64,000 bases of DNA. It comes from Papilionanthe hookeriana x Papilionanthe teres. Lineage: Eukaryota > Streptophyta > Magnoliopsida > Asparagales > Orchidaceae. The first letter of the stretch is position 1. Each line of letters starts with the position of its first letter. A program made the position numbers and the translations under genes. The stretch is taken from assembly GCA_022702705.1 (NCBI GenBank), contig CM040421.1, positions 65,408,197 through 65,472,196 on the forward strand. Direction: 5' to 3'. Shown here piece by piece: positions 44,847 through 54,690 of the stretch. The notes under the pieces were generated by a model. It saw only the letters and a list, made by a program, of their open reading frames with translations. It made no database searches and was not told the origin of the DNA.

Positions 44847-47025
44847 AAGAAGATCTGGGTGTCTTGTAATAAGTTGTGTAAACACAAAAAGTCTGGAGGT
44901 TTGGGATTTAAAGCTTTGCAAAATGTTGTTGAAAACAAATATGTGTAAACTTTGGTTTAAATTTCGTATGGGAATCTCCCTATGGTCGAAGTTTATGCTA
45001 TCTAAGTATTGTAAATCTTCTCATCCTTCCTCAGTGGTTTGGAAGGTGGGATACTCTAAGATCTGGAAAGCCATCCTTAATGCCAGAGTTGTGGCTAGCT
45101 CTTTTATTTATTGGGATCTTGGGGAGGGTCACCTGTCCTTCTAGCTGGATAGCTGGGGTATGCCTTCTCTTTAAAACACTCCCCCCCCACTCACACAAAT
45201 TTGCTAACTGTCTCTGAATGCTGGAATCAGGGTGATTGAGACTTGAACTTACTTTCTTCGCTGGTGGGGGAGTCTAAAGCTTTACAGATTTCCACTATTC
45301 CTATTCAAGCTAACAAAAAATATATTCCTATGTGGAAGAAGGCTCCCTCCCAGTCACTTAGCAAAGTAATTTATGCTCATCAACACTCTTATCCTGAATG
45401 GCTTTGGAGACACTTAATCTGGAACAACATTTTCTCCCCCTCCATCTCCTTCTTCTTATGGAGATATTTTACTTTACTGCTACCTTTGGATGATATACTA
45501 AAGCTTACAGGCTTGAGGCTTGTTTCTATTTGCCCTCTTTGTAAAGAGGCTGAGGAAGATTACATACATGTTTTTTTCAACTGCACTTACTCTTTAAATG
45601 TTTGGAACCTATTTGGTTCTCATTTTGGTTTTACTTGGCGTCATGATGAATTATCTCTGGCGCTAGAAATTGTAGGAGGATTTAAAGGCTTGCCTTCATC
45701 CTTTTCCTCTTGTAGTTCTTTGGTTCCTTTTGAATACTAGGAATGCCCATAAGTACAATACCTCCCCTTCCTCCTCCCTTTCTACCACTACTTATATTTT
45801 AGCTTATTATTATAAATGTTTTAAAGCCAACTCTTTTACTTTACCCCCTATACCTTCTGCCAGAGTTGTGTTAGTTCTTTGGACCCCCCCCTACTTTAGG
45901 TTGGGTTAAGCTTAATGTGAATGGTTGCTGGTCCTCCATCTCTGCTGCGGTTGGGGGTGTTTTTAGGAACCATCTGGGAAAATATCTATGTTACTTTAAT
46001 TCACCTGTTATCTCAGATGGCCCCCTTATGACTGAATGCTGGTCAGTTTTTTTGGGCATTCATACTGTTGTTGCTTTTTCTTTTAACAATTTGTGTGTTG
46101 AGATGGATTCAAAAATTCTTTATGATATCTTATCTGGGAAATCTCCTCCTCACTGGAACCTGATTTACCTGCTGCATAGAATTTGTTGTATTATTAGTGC
46201 CAATAATATAAATGTTATTTGAAACTTCATCTTCAGGGAAGGGAACACCCCTGCTGACTGGTTGGCTCGTAGTTCTGGTAATCTCCATATGGCGGGGTTA
46301 AACCCACCCATTTCTCTGCGGCCCTACCTGGTTGGGGACTCTTTAAATCTCCCCTATATCAGAACTTGATTTTTTTTATGGTTTTTTGCTTTATACAATT
46401 CATTTCTATCTGCCACTATGCTTTTGTGTCTTGCCACTTTAACCTTAACGGTCATTTCTGATACTCCTTCTGGGCAAGACCACTCTGGTATCTTTTCTTT
46501 TTTGCAAGCTGTCTTCACTGTCCATTGCAAGTTGTTTTGCTTTGGCTACTAAGGATTCTCATTTTGGCTCAACTTGTTCTGGAAACCTTTTCAAATATTA
46601 TCTATTTGCGGACTTAAAACTCATGTCTTCTATGCTACCCTTTTGGACAAATTCTGAGCACGCAGGTACCTCCACGGCCACCACTTCTGCGGCTACAGGG
46701 CAGAAAAATTTCAATTATGTCCGTCTTTCATGGCTCTCCAAGTGCACTACAATTATGTTTTGGTTCTATCTTTTCCTTATATTTGTTTTCAAGGTCTTTA
46801 AAGTCTCATACAACTTAGTTTTGATTTTTTTCTTCTCCTTTTGTTCTTAGTGTTCATTTGTATTTTGGAAATATTTTTTTGCGTGAGTTGTAATGAGGGG
46901 AGTGGAACCCTTACGGGTGAGTATTACTTTATTTTCTTTTTGGTTTTAGAATGGGATCAACCTCCCTCCCCCCTGTAACACCTTTTTATAATTAACGTGT
47001 AGGGAGCCACCGCTATTCTTTCCCC

Positions 47026-47029
<4 letters not shown>
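44847..47029 (+). mobile_element. LINE-4, 3' portion (after nested insertion)
   Basis: Resumes in the RT thumb (K-I-W-V-S, then S-G-G-L-G-F-K-A-L), continues through zf-RVT and RNase H to a stop at 46367-46369, and ends in a 660-bp 3' UTR with the conserved AGGGAGCC hairpin and CCCCCAAAA before (TA)n. Confidence 0.9.
44853..46369 (+). pseudogene. LINE-4 ORF2 part 2: RT thumb, zf-RVT, RNase H
   Basis: A frame shift lies near 44935; the frame then runs through S-K-Y-C and W-D-L-G-E-G. The frame 45243-45740 has the zinc-binding domain with intact C-P-L-C and H-V-F-F-N-C. RNase H spans about 45900-46300: V-N-V-N-G in place of VNTDG (catalytic Asp replaced by Asn), Glu in MTEC, Asp in EMDS, and the fourth Asp retained in P-A-D-W-L-A. 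Stop TGA at 46220 and a frameshift near 45740 break it. Confidence 0.88.

Positions 47030-47101
<72 letters not shown>
47030..47101. repeat. (TA)n between LINE-4 and the ARL1 retrocopy
   Basis: About 36 TA units. Minus-strand frames of alternating Tyr and Ile here are artefacts. Confidence 0.97.
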
Positions 47102-47105
<4 letters not shown>

Positions 47106-47433
47106 TGTATCGACCAGATGGGTGAGGTGGTCTCAACGATCCCAACGATTGGATTGAATGAGGAAACCGTCCAATACAATAATATTAAATTACAGGTTTG
47201 GGATCTGGGTAGGCAGACAAGTATAGGGAAGATGAACTTAAAGGTTCAGTTGGGCTTGTGTATGTGAATAAGCAGGATCTTCCTGGAGCACTTGATGATG
47301 CTGCAATAACAGAGGCTTTAGAACTTCACAAGATAAGGAATCGCCAATGGGCCATCTTCAAAACCTCAGCCATCAAGGGAGATGGTCCTTTGAGGGTTTG
47401 GACTGGTAATGAGCCGCATGAGCTTCTGCTAAC
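47102..47433 (+). pseudogene. ARL1: ARL1/ARF3-type small GTPase retro-pseudogene
   Basis: Translation in pieces gives the ARF-like GTPase in order. First is I-L-Y-R just after the P-loop, then Q-M-G-E-V-V-S-T-I-P-T-I-G (switch 1), the pre-switch-2 segment V-W-D-L-G-x-Q-T-S-I (Gly to Arg at one position), N-K-Q-D-L-P-G-A-L-D-D-A-A (guanine-binding NKxD), and R-Q-W-A-I-F-K-T-S-A-I-K-G ending near F-E-G-L-D-W. The A-L-E-L-H-K-I segment is typical of plant ARL1 (named ARF3 in Arabidopsis). Missing are the N-terminus with the P-loop, about 35 residues after T-S-I, and the C-terminus. Frameshifts lie near 47113, 47210 and 47392. The coding sequence runs without introns over all surviving parts, and both ends abut (TA)n. 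This points to retroposition by a LINE. The intact protein acts in Golgi trafficking; this copy cannot. Confidence 0.88.
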
Positions 47434-47471
<38 letters not shown>

Positions 47472-47493
47472 GTATATGTATATATATATATAT
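47434..47493. repeat. (TA)n at the 3' end of the ARL1 retrocopy
   Basis: TA units with a few TG interruptions. No poly(A) tail precedes it. Confidence 0.95.
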
Positions 47494-48616
47494 TTCACTT
47501 CTTAAGCACTAAGACCGTTATATCCATCTACTATATGATGCTAATATGGGACACATTAATTATTAAAAATATGAAATGAAGGCATAAAATATAAAAACAT
47601 AATAAAAATAGGGGCATTTACATTCGCAGACTTGAAGTATTGCTGTTTAAAAATTTAACACCCTCTTTCATCCTTTGTCAATTTCGCTCAAATATCAAAA
47701 TTCACTGTAAATATCAAAATTCACTATCAAAATGCATTGGTTTGTTAGTTGAAGAAAAAAAGAAGGAAAAAAGATCATCCAAGGGCTTGTTTTGAAAATA
47801 GCGATGGTTGGAGTGCTACGTATGTAATTATCCCTAAAAAATAATGTTATAACAAGTGATAAATTGAAAATTTAATCGTTGAAAGACGGTTTAGTTCTCT
47901 TTATTTAGACGCCTATTATTAGTCTTCAACTCCTTTATGGGTTCGTCTTTTCTATCTTCACTATTTCGTGCAGCAATGTAATGTCGTATGAATGCATTAT
48001 GTCCTTGCAAATGTCAAAAAATATATATTTAGATATGTAAAACTGATTTTCTTTTTTTTTTGTTTTTTTTTTAGTATTGTTTGATGCAATAGGTTGGAAA
48101 GAATCTCTAAAATCAAGGTTGGGAAATTACATGCATACCACACAAGTTTTATGTATTTGTATATTTAACACTTGTAACTCCTCGGTGACAATAAACAATA
48201 CGGTCATACATGAAAAAGTGTATTTCACTTCTATTTTTGATTCTATGTTAAAGCTTCAAGTGAGGGGTATGCATGTAAATAAAAATGTTTTAAGTTTTAG
48301 TTAAGTATTATTCCCATCAAAGTTACATGGCTTAAATCTTAACAGAAATACCATACTAATGCAGGTTGAGTAACACTCTTAAATCTGGAGGCAGTTAATT
48401 GAAAGCGCTGAAAGTGTTAAAATTGTTGTATGCCTTTTTGTCTGTGAGTATCGAAATGGTTGGACATGGTCTCTTCATCTAGAGTGACCTTTCACTTCGT
48501 AAAAAAGGCGTAAAAGAAAACCAACTCCTATTTGTTTTTTATTCTTTCCCATAATACATGTCTAACTGTAGATTGACCCAATCACTTTTGTAAAACCTTT
48601 AATGTCTAAGGTTTTG

Positions 48617-48618
<2 letters not shown>
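47494..48618. other. Unassigned 1.1-kb block bracketed by (TA)n
   Basis: Both ends abut TA tracts (47434-47493 and 48619-48682), as for the LINEs and the ARL1 retrocopy. A 75-codon frame at 48077-48304 follows a long pyrimidine run ending in AG (48045-48074), which looks like a splice acceptor, but I recognise no protein. It may be ordinary host DNA. Confidence 0.3.

Positions 48619-48682
<64 letters not shown>
48619..48682. repeat. (TA)n microsatellite
   Basis: About 32 TA units. Confidence 0.97.
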
Positions 48683-48685
<3 letters not shown>

Positions 48686-48764
48686 CGGAAGATTTGCACA
48701 CATACGTCTTATTTGTTATCTATTTACATATCCAACAACTAAAGTTCAAGTTTTTGATGCTGTA

Positions 48765-49018
48765 GCTGGTGGATCGCTCATATCAAAGCCATTTTACTGT
48801 GTTGACCAATAAGGATTTTACATTTAAATGGAACAATAAATGTCAACGTGCTTTTAAAAGCACAAAATAGTATTTGATGACACCTCATATCTTAACAGCC
48901 TCAATCTCCAGTTAATTTTTGGAACTTTATCTAATAGAACACGTTAATGACAAGATTAAAGAAACTACTCTCTATTATTTAAGTCATCGCCTAATTCCTA
49001 CAGAAATAAAGTACCCTC
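48765..49018 (+). repeat. Duplicated segment, left of Athila
   Basis: Matches 23441-23694 with scattered substitutions. It is interrupted at CCCTCCAATC by the Athila element. Confidence 0.9.
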
Positions 49019-49023
49019 CAATC
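49019..49023 (+). repeat. Athila target-site duplication, left (CAATC)
   Basis: CAATC here and at 62029-62033. The paralogous unoccupied site at 23699-23703 has it once. Confidence 0.9.
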
Positions 49024-50793
49024 AGATCTATGAAAAAATACATATTTCTTTATGTCTTAATTCTTATTAATTTCTAAGGATATTATGCTTTAATGAAAGG
49101 TATTTTTTTGGTATTTTTGGATGTAGGCAATGTAAAAAGGTCTAAGAAGGAAAAAGGAGCAAAAAAGAGCAAAAATGGAGCAAAATACCATAAGTATAAA
49201 AAATTATGGCCTGGCGCCAAGGCACTCGAAGCGGCGCTAAGCGCCGGACTCGATCTGAACTCGTCAAGTTTTTGACAACGTTTGATCAGTTATTTTGACG
49301 GAGTGAGCAGTTATTGGACATTCTAGAAGGTTGGCAGTTGTTCCTTGATAATAGGATATGTGATACATTGCATTTGGATGCTCCAAAATGATTTTAATCG
49401 CGAAGAGGTGCGAGCCAAAGTGAAGAGGTGCAAAGAACTTGACGCGGTGTCCGGTGCCTAGGCGCCAGACCGACCTTCTAGAAGATTAATTGAATGTGGA
49501 CATGTTTTGAAGAGGTGCCTCAAGGCAACTCTTGAAGCCTATAAATAGAGGTCCAATTCTTCAGAAAACGTGCCCCTCTCATTGTACCCCTTTCTCTTAT
49601 CTACTTTAAGATCTCTCATCCTTAGAGAGAGAATTAGAGAGAGAAATTTAGGGCCACTTTTGTCTAGTTTAGTGAGTTTATTTTCATGTTATTACATATA
49701 GAGTTCATTTCACTGTGGAGTCAGTAGGAATCAGAAGATCTGTAGAAGAAATATTTGAGATAAGTATATTTTATATTTGATTCAAAGTTTAATTATCATG
49801 TTTTGTTATTTATTTTCAATGTGTTACGAGTAGTTAGTTACTTTCTTACTTCGATTATGAAGAGATAGATAAGATAATATAAAGATTCGATGGAGAATTA
49901 AAATTCAAAATATTTTCAAAACATTGTGATAACATTAATACCGATCTTACTTTACTTTTTAAATTTGCCGTTTGAATTGTTAAAACACTGTTGAAGAGTT
50001 TAAAAACCTTGTAGGAGAAGAACTCTTAACTTGTAAATGTCACATGAATCCTTGGGTAGTCGAAGGCCATGTGCGGGCTATTCATGGTGAAGTACGAAAT
50101 AAATAGGAAGATAATATTTAAAGGGCGTAGAATTGATAAGTTTTTAGAGTGATAGACTAAATTCTTATAATTTGATTTATAGACTAGGAAAGGGTCACTA
50201 GTAGGGCCGACCATAGCCACCCTTGGACATCTAGAAGTGTGAGCCTAGATTAACCTATTACTACTAATAATACATGCGGACCTATTCTATAAATTAGTCA
50301 TTGTTCCTTGCACCTGGATCAAAGGGTAAAGAATAGGAATGCTTCTATTTGGCACAATACCATAAATTAAATTCTCCAACGAATATTAAATTATCTTAAA
50401 AATCTTAGATTAATTGAAGGAAAGATAGTTGTTTATCTTTTATAGAATTTATAAAAACATTTTCTTATTATTGTTTTCTTTAAATTGCTTCTAGTAAATT
50501 AAATAGTAATTATAATCAAAATAAAAAAATATTTTTACTATTATATTTCTCTTTCGCTTTATAGAAAATTTATTTCTATAAATCTTCCTTGTGGGATCGA
50601 TACTGGGGTCTTTGTTTAAAAACCCTATATTACTTGAAACGATACGTATACTTGCGTAGTACACTTAGTGTGTAAAAATATTACTTATATAATATTAATT
50701 TTATACACTAGCCGCTAATTATAAATCGAGTCAAAGCTTTTTGGCTATCTTTTGGAAGCAACATCATCTGCGTTAAGCGCGGCGGTCGGGTCG
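49024..50793 (+). repeat. Athila 5' LTR
   Basis: 1770 bp, starting AGATCTATG (TGATCTATG in the 3' LTR) and ending GGGTCG (AGGTCA in the 3' LTR). Both terminal dinucleotides have mutated. It contains a TATA box at 49540, AGAGAGAG tracts and GGCGCC-type palindromes near 49211 and 49450. Confidence 0.93.
49540..49547 (+). promoter_or_regulatory. TATA box of the Athila 5' LTR
   Basis: TATAAATA within CCTATAAATAGAGG, the likely core promoter of the element. The same word is at 60773-60780 in the 3' LTR. Confidence 0.7.
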
Positions 50794-50799
50794 AGTTTT

Positions 50800-50817
50800 T
50801 GGCGCGGTTGCGGGAAG
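50800..50817 (+). other. Athila primer-binding site (tRNA-Asp)
   Basis: TGGCGCGGTTGCGGGAAG lies 6 bp after the LTR end. It matches the complement of the plant tRNA-Asp 3' end (TGGCGCCGTTGCCGGGGA) with a few changes. Confidence 0.8.
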
Positions 50818-50969
50818 AAATCGAAAGGAAGAAAGAAATAAAATAGTTAAATTTTATTGCTTGTTTTATGCGAAGATTTGGTTACTGAAGGATTAATACC
50901 TTTAGATTCGAATTGGAAAGAACAATTAGAAAAATTAAAAAGGGAAAATAAATTCGAAAATTTCGAGAA

Positions 50970-52440
50970 ATGGCTACTTTACAAAATCCGATTGAACTTA
51001 ATGATCAAAATGTTTATAAACCATTAAGGGATTATGCTAACCCTACGAGTTGATGAGCTTCATAGTAGTATTCGAATACCCATTTGTAGATGCTTAATTC
51101 TTTTGAACTTAAACCGTCTATTATTCGAATGGTGCAAAACAATCAATTTGGTGGATCACCAAATGAGGATCCAAATTTACATCTTGTTAGTTTTTTAGAA
51201 CTTTGTGATACCTTTAAATATAATAATGTTTCTGATGATGCTATTAGACTTAAACTCTTTCCTTTTTCTTTAAGAGATAAAGCAAAGATGTGGTTAAACT
51301 CATTAGCGACTGGTTCTATTAAAACATGGGCCGAAAAGGCACAAAATTTCCTTGCTAAATATTTTCCTCCTTCTAACACTGCTAAATTAAGAAATGATAT
51401 TACTTCGTTTAGTCAATTTGACGGGGAGACAATATATGAAACTTAGGAAAGATTTAAAGAACTATTAAGAAAATGTCCTCATCATGCTTTACCTGATTGG
51501 TTGATTATTCAAACATTTTATAATGGATTAATTGGATCTTTAAAATCAATTATTGATCTTTCTTCTTGGATGTTCTTTAATGTCTAAATCATTTGAAGAA
51601 GCTTACACTTTAATTGAAGAAATGGCTAATAACAATTTTCAATGGCCTTCGAAAGGATTAACCCTAAAAAGATAGCTAGTATTCAAGATAATGAAGCCTT
51701 TTTATCTTAGCTTCACAAGTTGCGGCAATATCTAAGAAATTAGATAATTTTGCAATTAATATTTCGCATAATAATTCTGCTAATATTGAAGATCCTCAAA
51801 CTATTGAAACTTTACAAGCTATTGCGAGTAAAAATAATCCTTATTCAAATTATTATAATCTTGGGTGGAAAAATCATCCTAATTTTAAGCGGAACAATTC
51901 ACAACAACAATGGGGTAATAATCGATCTCATCCCACTTGGAAATTGGAATAATCAAGTTAATTCAAATTATAAAACTCCTAGATTTAATAATCAACGGAA
52001 AAGTTATCGATAGAAGAATTAATTATGCAAATGAATAATCAATTACAAAATCGAAATACTTGTTATTCGTAATATTGAAAATCAAATGGGGCAAATTGCT
52101 ACTTTAATTAATAACAGATCTGTAGGAGCACTTCCTAGTATTGTTGAAATCAATCCAAAGGAAACTGGAAAAGAACATGAACAAGTTAAAGCTGTGCAAC
52201 TTAGAAGAGGAAAGGAATTAAAAGAAAGATTGTAGAATGAAATTGAAAAAGAGATTGAGGTTGAAGAGATTGAAAAACCTAAAGAAACTCTCCCTCCTAG
52301 TCAAGATTAGATCGTTATACTCGTTAATGTGGAAGTTGAAAAACCACCACCACCTTTTCCTCAAAGACTTAAACAATGAGAAACTTGATCATCGATTTTC
52401 TAAGTTCTTTGAAATTTTTAAGAAACTTACTTATTAACAT
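50970..52440 (+). pseudogene. Athila gag
   Basis: The ATG at 50970 leads into R-D-Y-A-N-P before stops near 51050. The frame 51090-51446 holds the retrotransposon gag core (F-E-L-K-P, W-L-N-S-L, F-L-A-K-Y-F-P-P-S, K-L-R-N-D-I). TAG at 51444 replaces a Trp codon in the E-x-W-E-R-F-K motif, after which the frame continues to about 51585 (L-P-D-W-L-I-I-Q-T-F-Y-N-G). Further on, G-A-L-P-S and K-A-V-Q-L-R-R-G-K (about 52125-52220) mark the gag-protease linker. No CCHC knuckle is visible. Confidence 0.88.
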
Positions 52441-52499
52441 ACCTTTTCTTGAAGCTTTGGAACAAGTGCCAACTTACGTAAAATTTATGAAGGATATTT

Positions 52500-53042
52500 T
52501 AACCAAAAAATGAAAATTTGAAGCTTTTGAAACTATTGCATTAAGTGAAGAATGCAGTGCAATAATTCAAAAGAAATTACCTGAAAAGCTTAAGGATCCT
52601 AAAAGTTTCACTATACCCTGTGCTATTGGATAAAAATTTTGTGGAAAAGCTTTATGTGATTTAGGAGCAAGTATTAATCTCATGCCATTTTCTATCTATC
52701 AAAGATTGGATTTAGGAGATATTACTCCCACCACTGTAACTCTTCAGTTAGCTGATAGATTTATCACTTATCCTAAAGGAGTTATAGAGGATGTCCTTGT
52801 TTATCTTCCCTGTAGATTTCATAGTACTTGATATAGAAGAAGATAAAGAGATACATATTATTTTAGAAAGACCTTTTCTAGCTACCGGACGAGCTATGAT
52901 TGATGTGCAAAAAGGAGAATTAACCATGAGAGTCAATGATCAAGAAATTAAATTCAATGTTCTTAAATCAATGAAGTACCCTGATAAAGAGAAATGTTAT
53001 CGAATGGATATAATTGATTATTTAATTGAAAAACATTATTAA
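52500..53042 (+). pseudogene. Athila aspartic protease region
   Basis: The active-site segment D-L-G-A-S-I-N-L-M-P is encoded near 52657-52686. Before it lies a K-L-P-E-K-L-K-D-P-x-x-F-T-I-P-C segment with a stop at 52630 just upstream of the active site. A frameshift falls near 52795. The frame 52791-53042 then covers the end of the domain (F-I-V-L-D-I-E-E-D, I-L-E-R-P-F-L-A-T-G-R-A). Confidence 0.85.
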
Positions 53043-53213
53043 GAAAAATGTAAAGTTATTTCTGAAGAAAAATTTGAATTTTTAACTAATGGAGATGAAA
53101 TAGTATAAAAAGAAGAGACTCATTTTATTAAAGATAATTGGGAAACTTTAGACATAACTCAAAATGATATACTTTTACCCTCAATTAAAAAAGCACCTGA
53201 ACTGGAATTAAAA

Positions 53214-54690
53214 ATGTTACCTTCCCATTTAAAATATGCTTTTCTTGGAAATTCATTAACTTTACCTATTATTATTTCTTCTGAACTGAGTAAAGATCAA
53301 GAAGAAAAATTACTAGGTGTGTTAAAGAATTATAAGAAAGCTTTTGGTTGGACTATTGCTAATATAAAAGAAATAAGCCCTTCCATTTGCATGCATAGAA
53401 TTTTAATGGAAGAAAATTTTAAACCTACTATAGAATCGCAAAGAAGATTAAATCCTATTATGAAAGAGGTTGTTAAAAATGAAATTATCAAGTGGTTAGA
53501 TGCTTGGTATTATTTATCCTATTTCGGATAATCGATGGGTAAGTCCTATTCATTTTGTTCGAAGAAAGGAGGAGTAAGCGTCATTGTTAATGATAAAAAT
53601 GAACTTATTCCTACAAGACAAGTTACTTGGATGGCGAATTTGTATTGACTATAGAAAACTAACTAAAGCCACTAGAAAGGATCATTTTCCTTTACCTTTC
53701 TTGGATCGGATGCTCGATAAATTAGTTGGACACTCTTATTTCTGTTTTCTGGATGGATATTCTGGTTATCATCAATTACTTATTGCTCCTGAGGACCAAG
53801 AAAAGACAACATTTACAAGTCCTTATGGAACATTTGCTTTTAGAAGAACAACTTTTCAAAGATGTATGATGTCAATATTTTGTGATTTGATTGACAAAGG
53901 AATTGAAATATTCATGGACAATTTTTCAGTCTTTGGAACTTCGTTTGAATCTATTTTGGAAAACACGACCAAAGTTACGAAAAGATGCGAAGAAACAAAT
54001 TTAGTTCTTAAGCGGGAAAAATGTCAATTCATGGTCACAGAAGGCATTGTACTTGGACACAAAGTATCACGAAAAGGGATGGAAGTAGATCGAGCAAAAG
54101 TGAAAATTATTGTTGAATTGCAACCACCTACAATTCATTGCGATGTGAGAAGTTTTCTAGGTCATGTTGGATTTTATAGAAGATATATAAAGGATTTCTC
54201 TAAAATTGCTAAACCTCTTTGTCATTTATTAGAAAAAGATGCACAATTTGAATTTAATGAAGAATGTATTAATGCTTTTAATATTCTAAAAGAAAAATTA
54301 ATAACTGCACCTATCATTGTTACACCTGACTTGAATAAATCTTTTGAATTAATGTGTGATGGAAGTGATTTTGCAATTGGAGCTGTATTAGGACAAAAAT
54401 ATGAGAAAATTTTCAAAGTTGTATATTATGATAGTAAAACTCTCACTGAAACACAATGAAATTACACTACCACTGAGAAAGAGCTTCTAGCTATAGTATA
54501 TGCCTTTGATAAATTTAGACCTTATCTTCTCGGTACTAAATGCATAGTTCATACTGATCATTCTGCTATTAAATATCTAATATCTAAGAAGGATTCTAAA
54601 CCTAGACTTATAAGATGGGTTTTACTTCTACAAGGATTTGATTTTCAAATAGTAGATAGAAAATGAACTGAAAACCAAAATGCTGATCAT
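53214..54690 (+). pseudogene. Athila reverse transcriptase and RNase H
   Basis: The frame 53214-53531 is the start of the RT (I-G-W-T-I-type segment, C-M-H-R-I-L, Q-R-R-L-N-P). The frame is lost at 53520-53590 and resumes at 53584-54459. It then has W-R-I-C-I-D-Y-R-K-L, L-D-G-Y-S-G-Y-H-Q, and a catalytic box F-M-D-N at 53911-53922, where the second Asp of FMDD is replaced by Asn, which would abolish activity. RNase H starts about 54340 (F-E-L-M-C-D-G-S-D). A TGA at 54457 and another at 54664 interrupt it. Confidence 0.92.

Noticed and set aside
46542..46850. 102-codon frame
   Set aside because: Lies in the LINE-4 3' UTR; not conserved in LINE-2.
46946..47179. Minus-strand frames of alternating Tyr-Ile
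   Set aside because: Produced by the (TA)n tract; no coding meaning.
50026..50220. Minus-strand 64-codon frame, nearly identical at 61259-61453
   Set aside because: Identical because both lie in the two Athila LTRs; antisense, with no domain.
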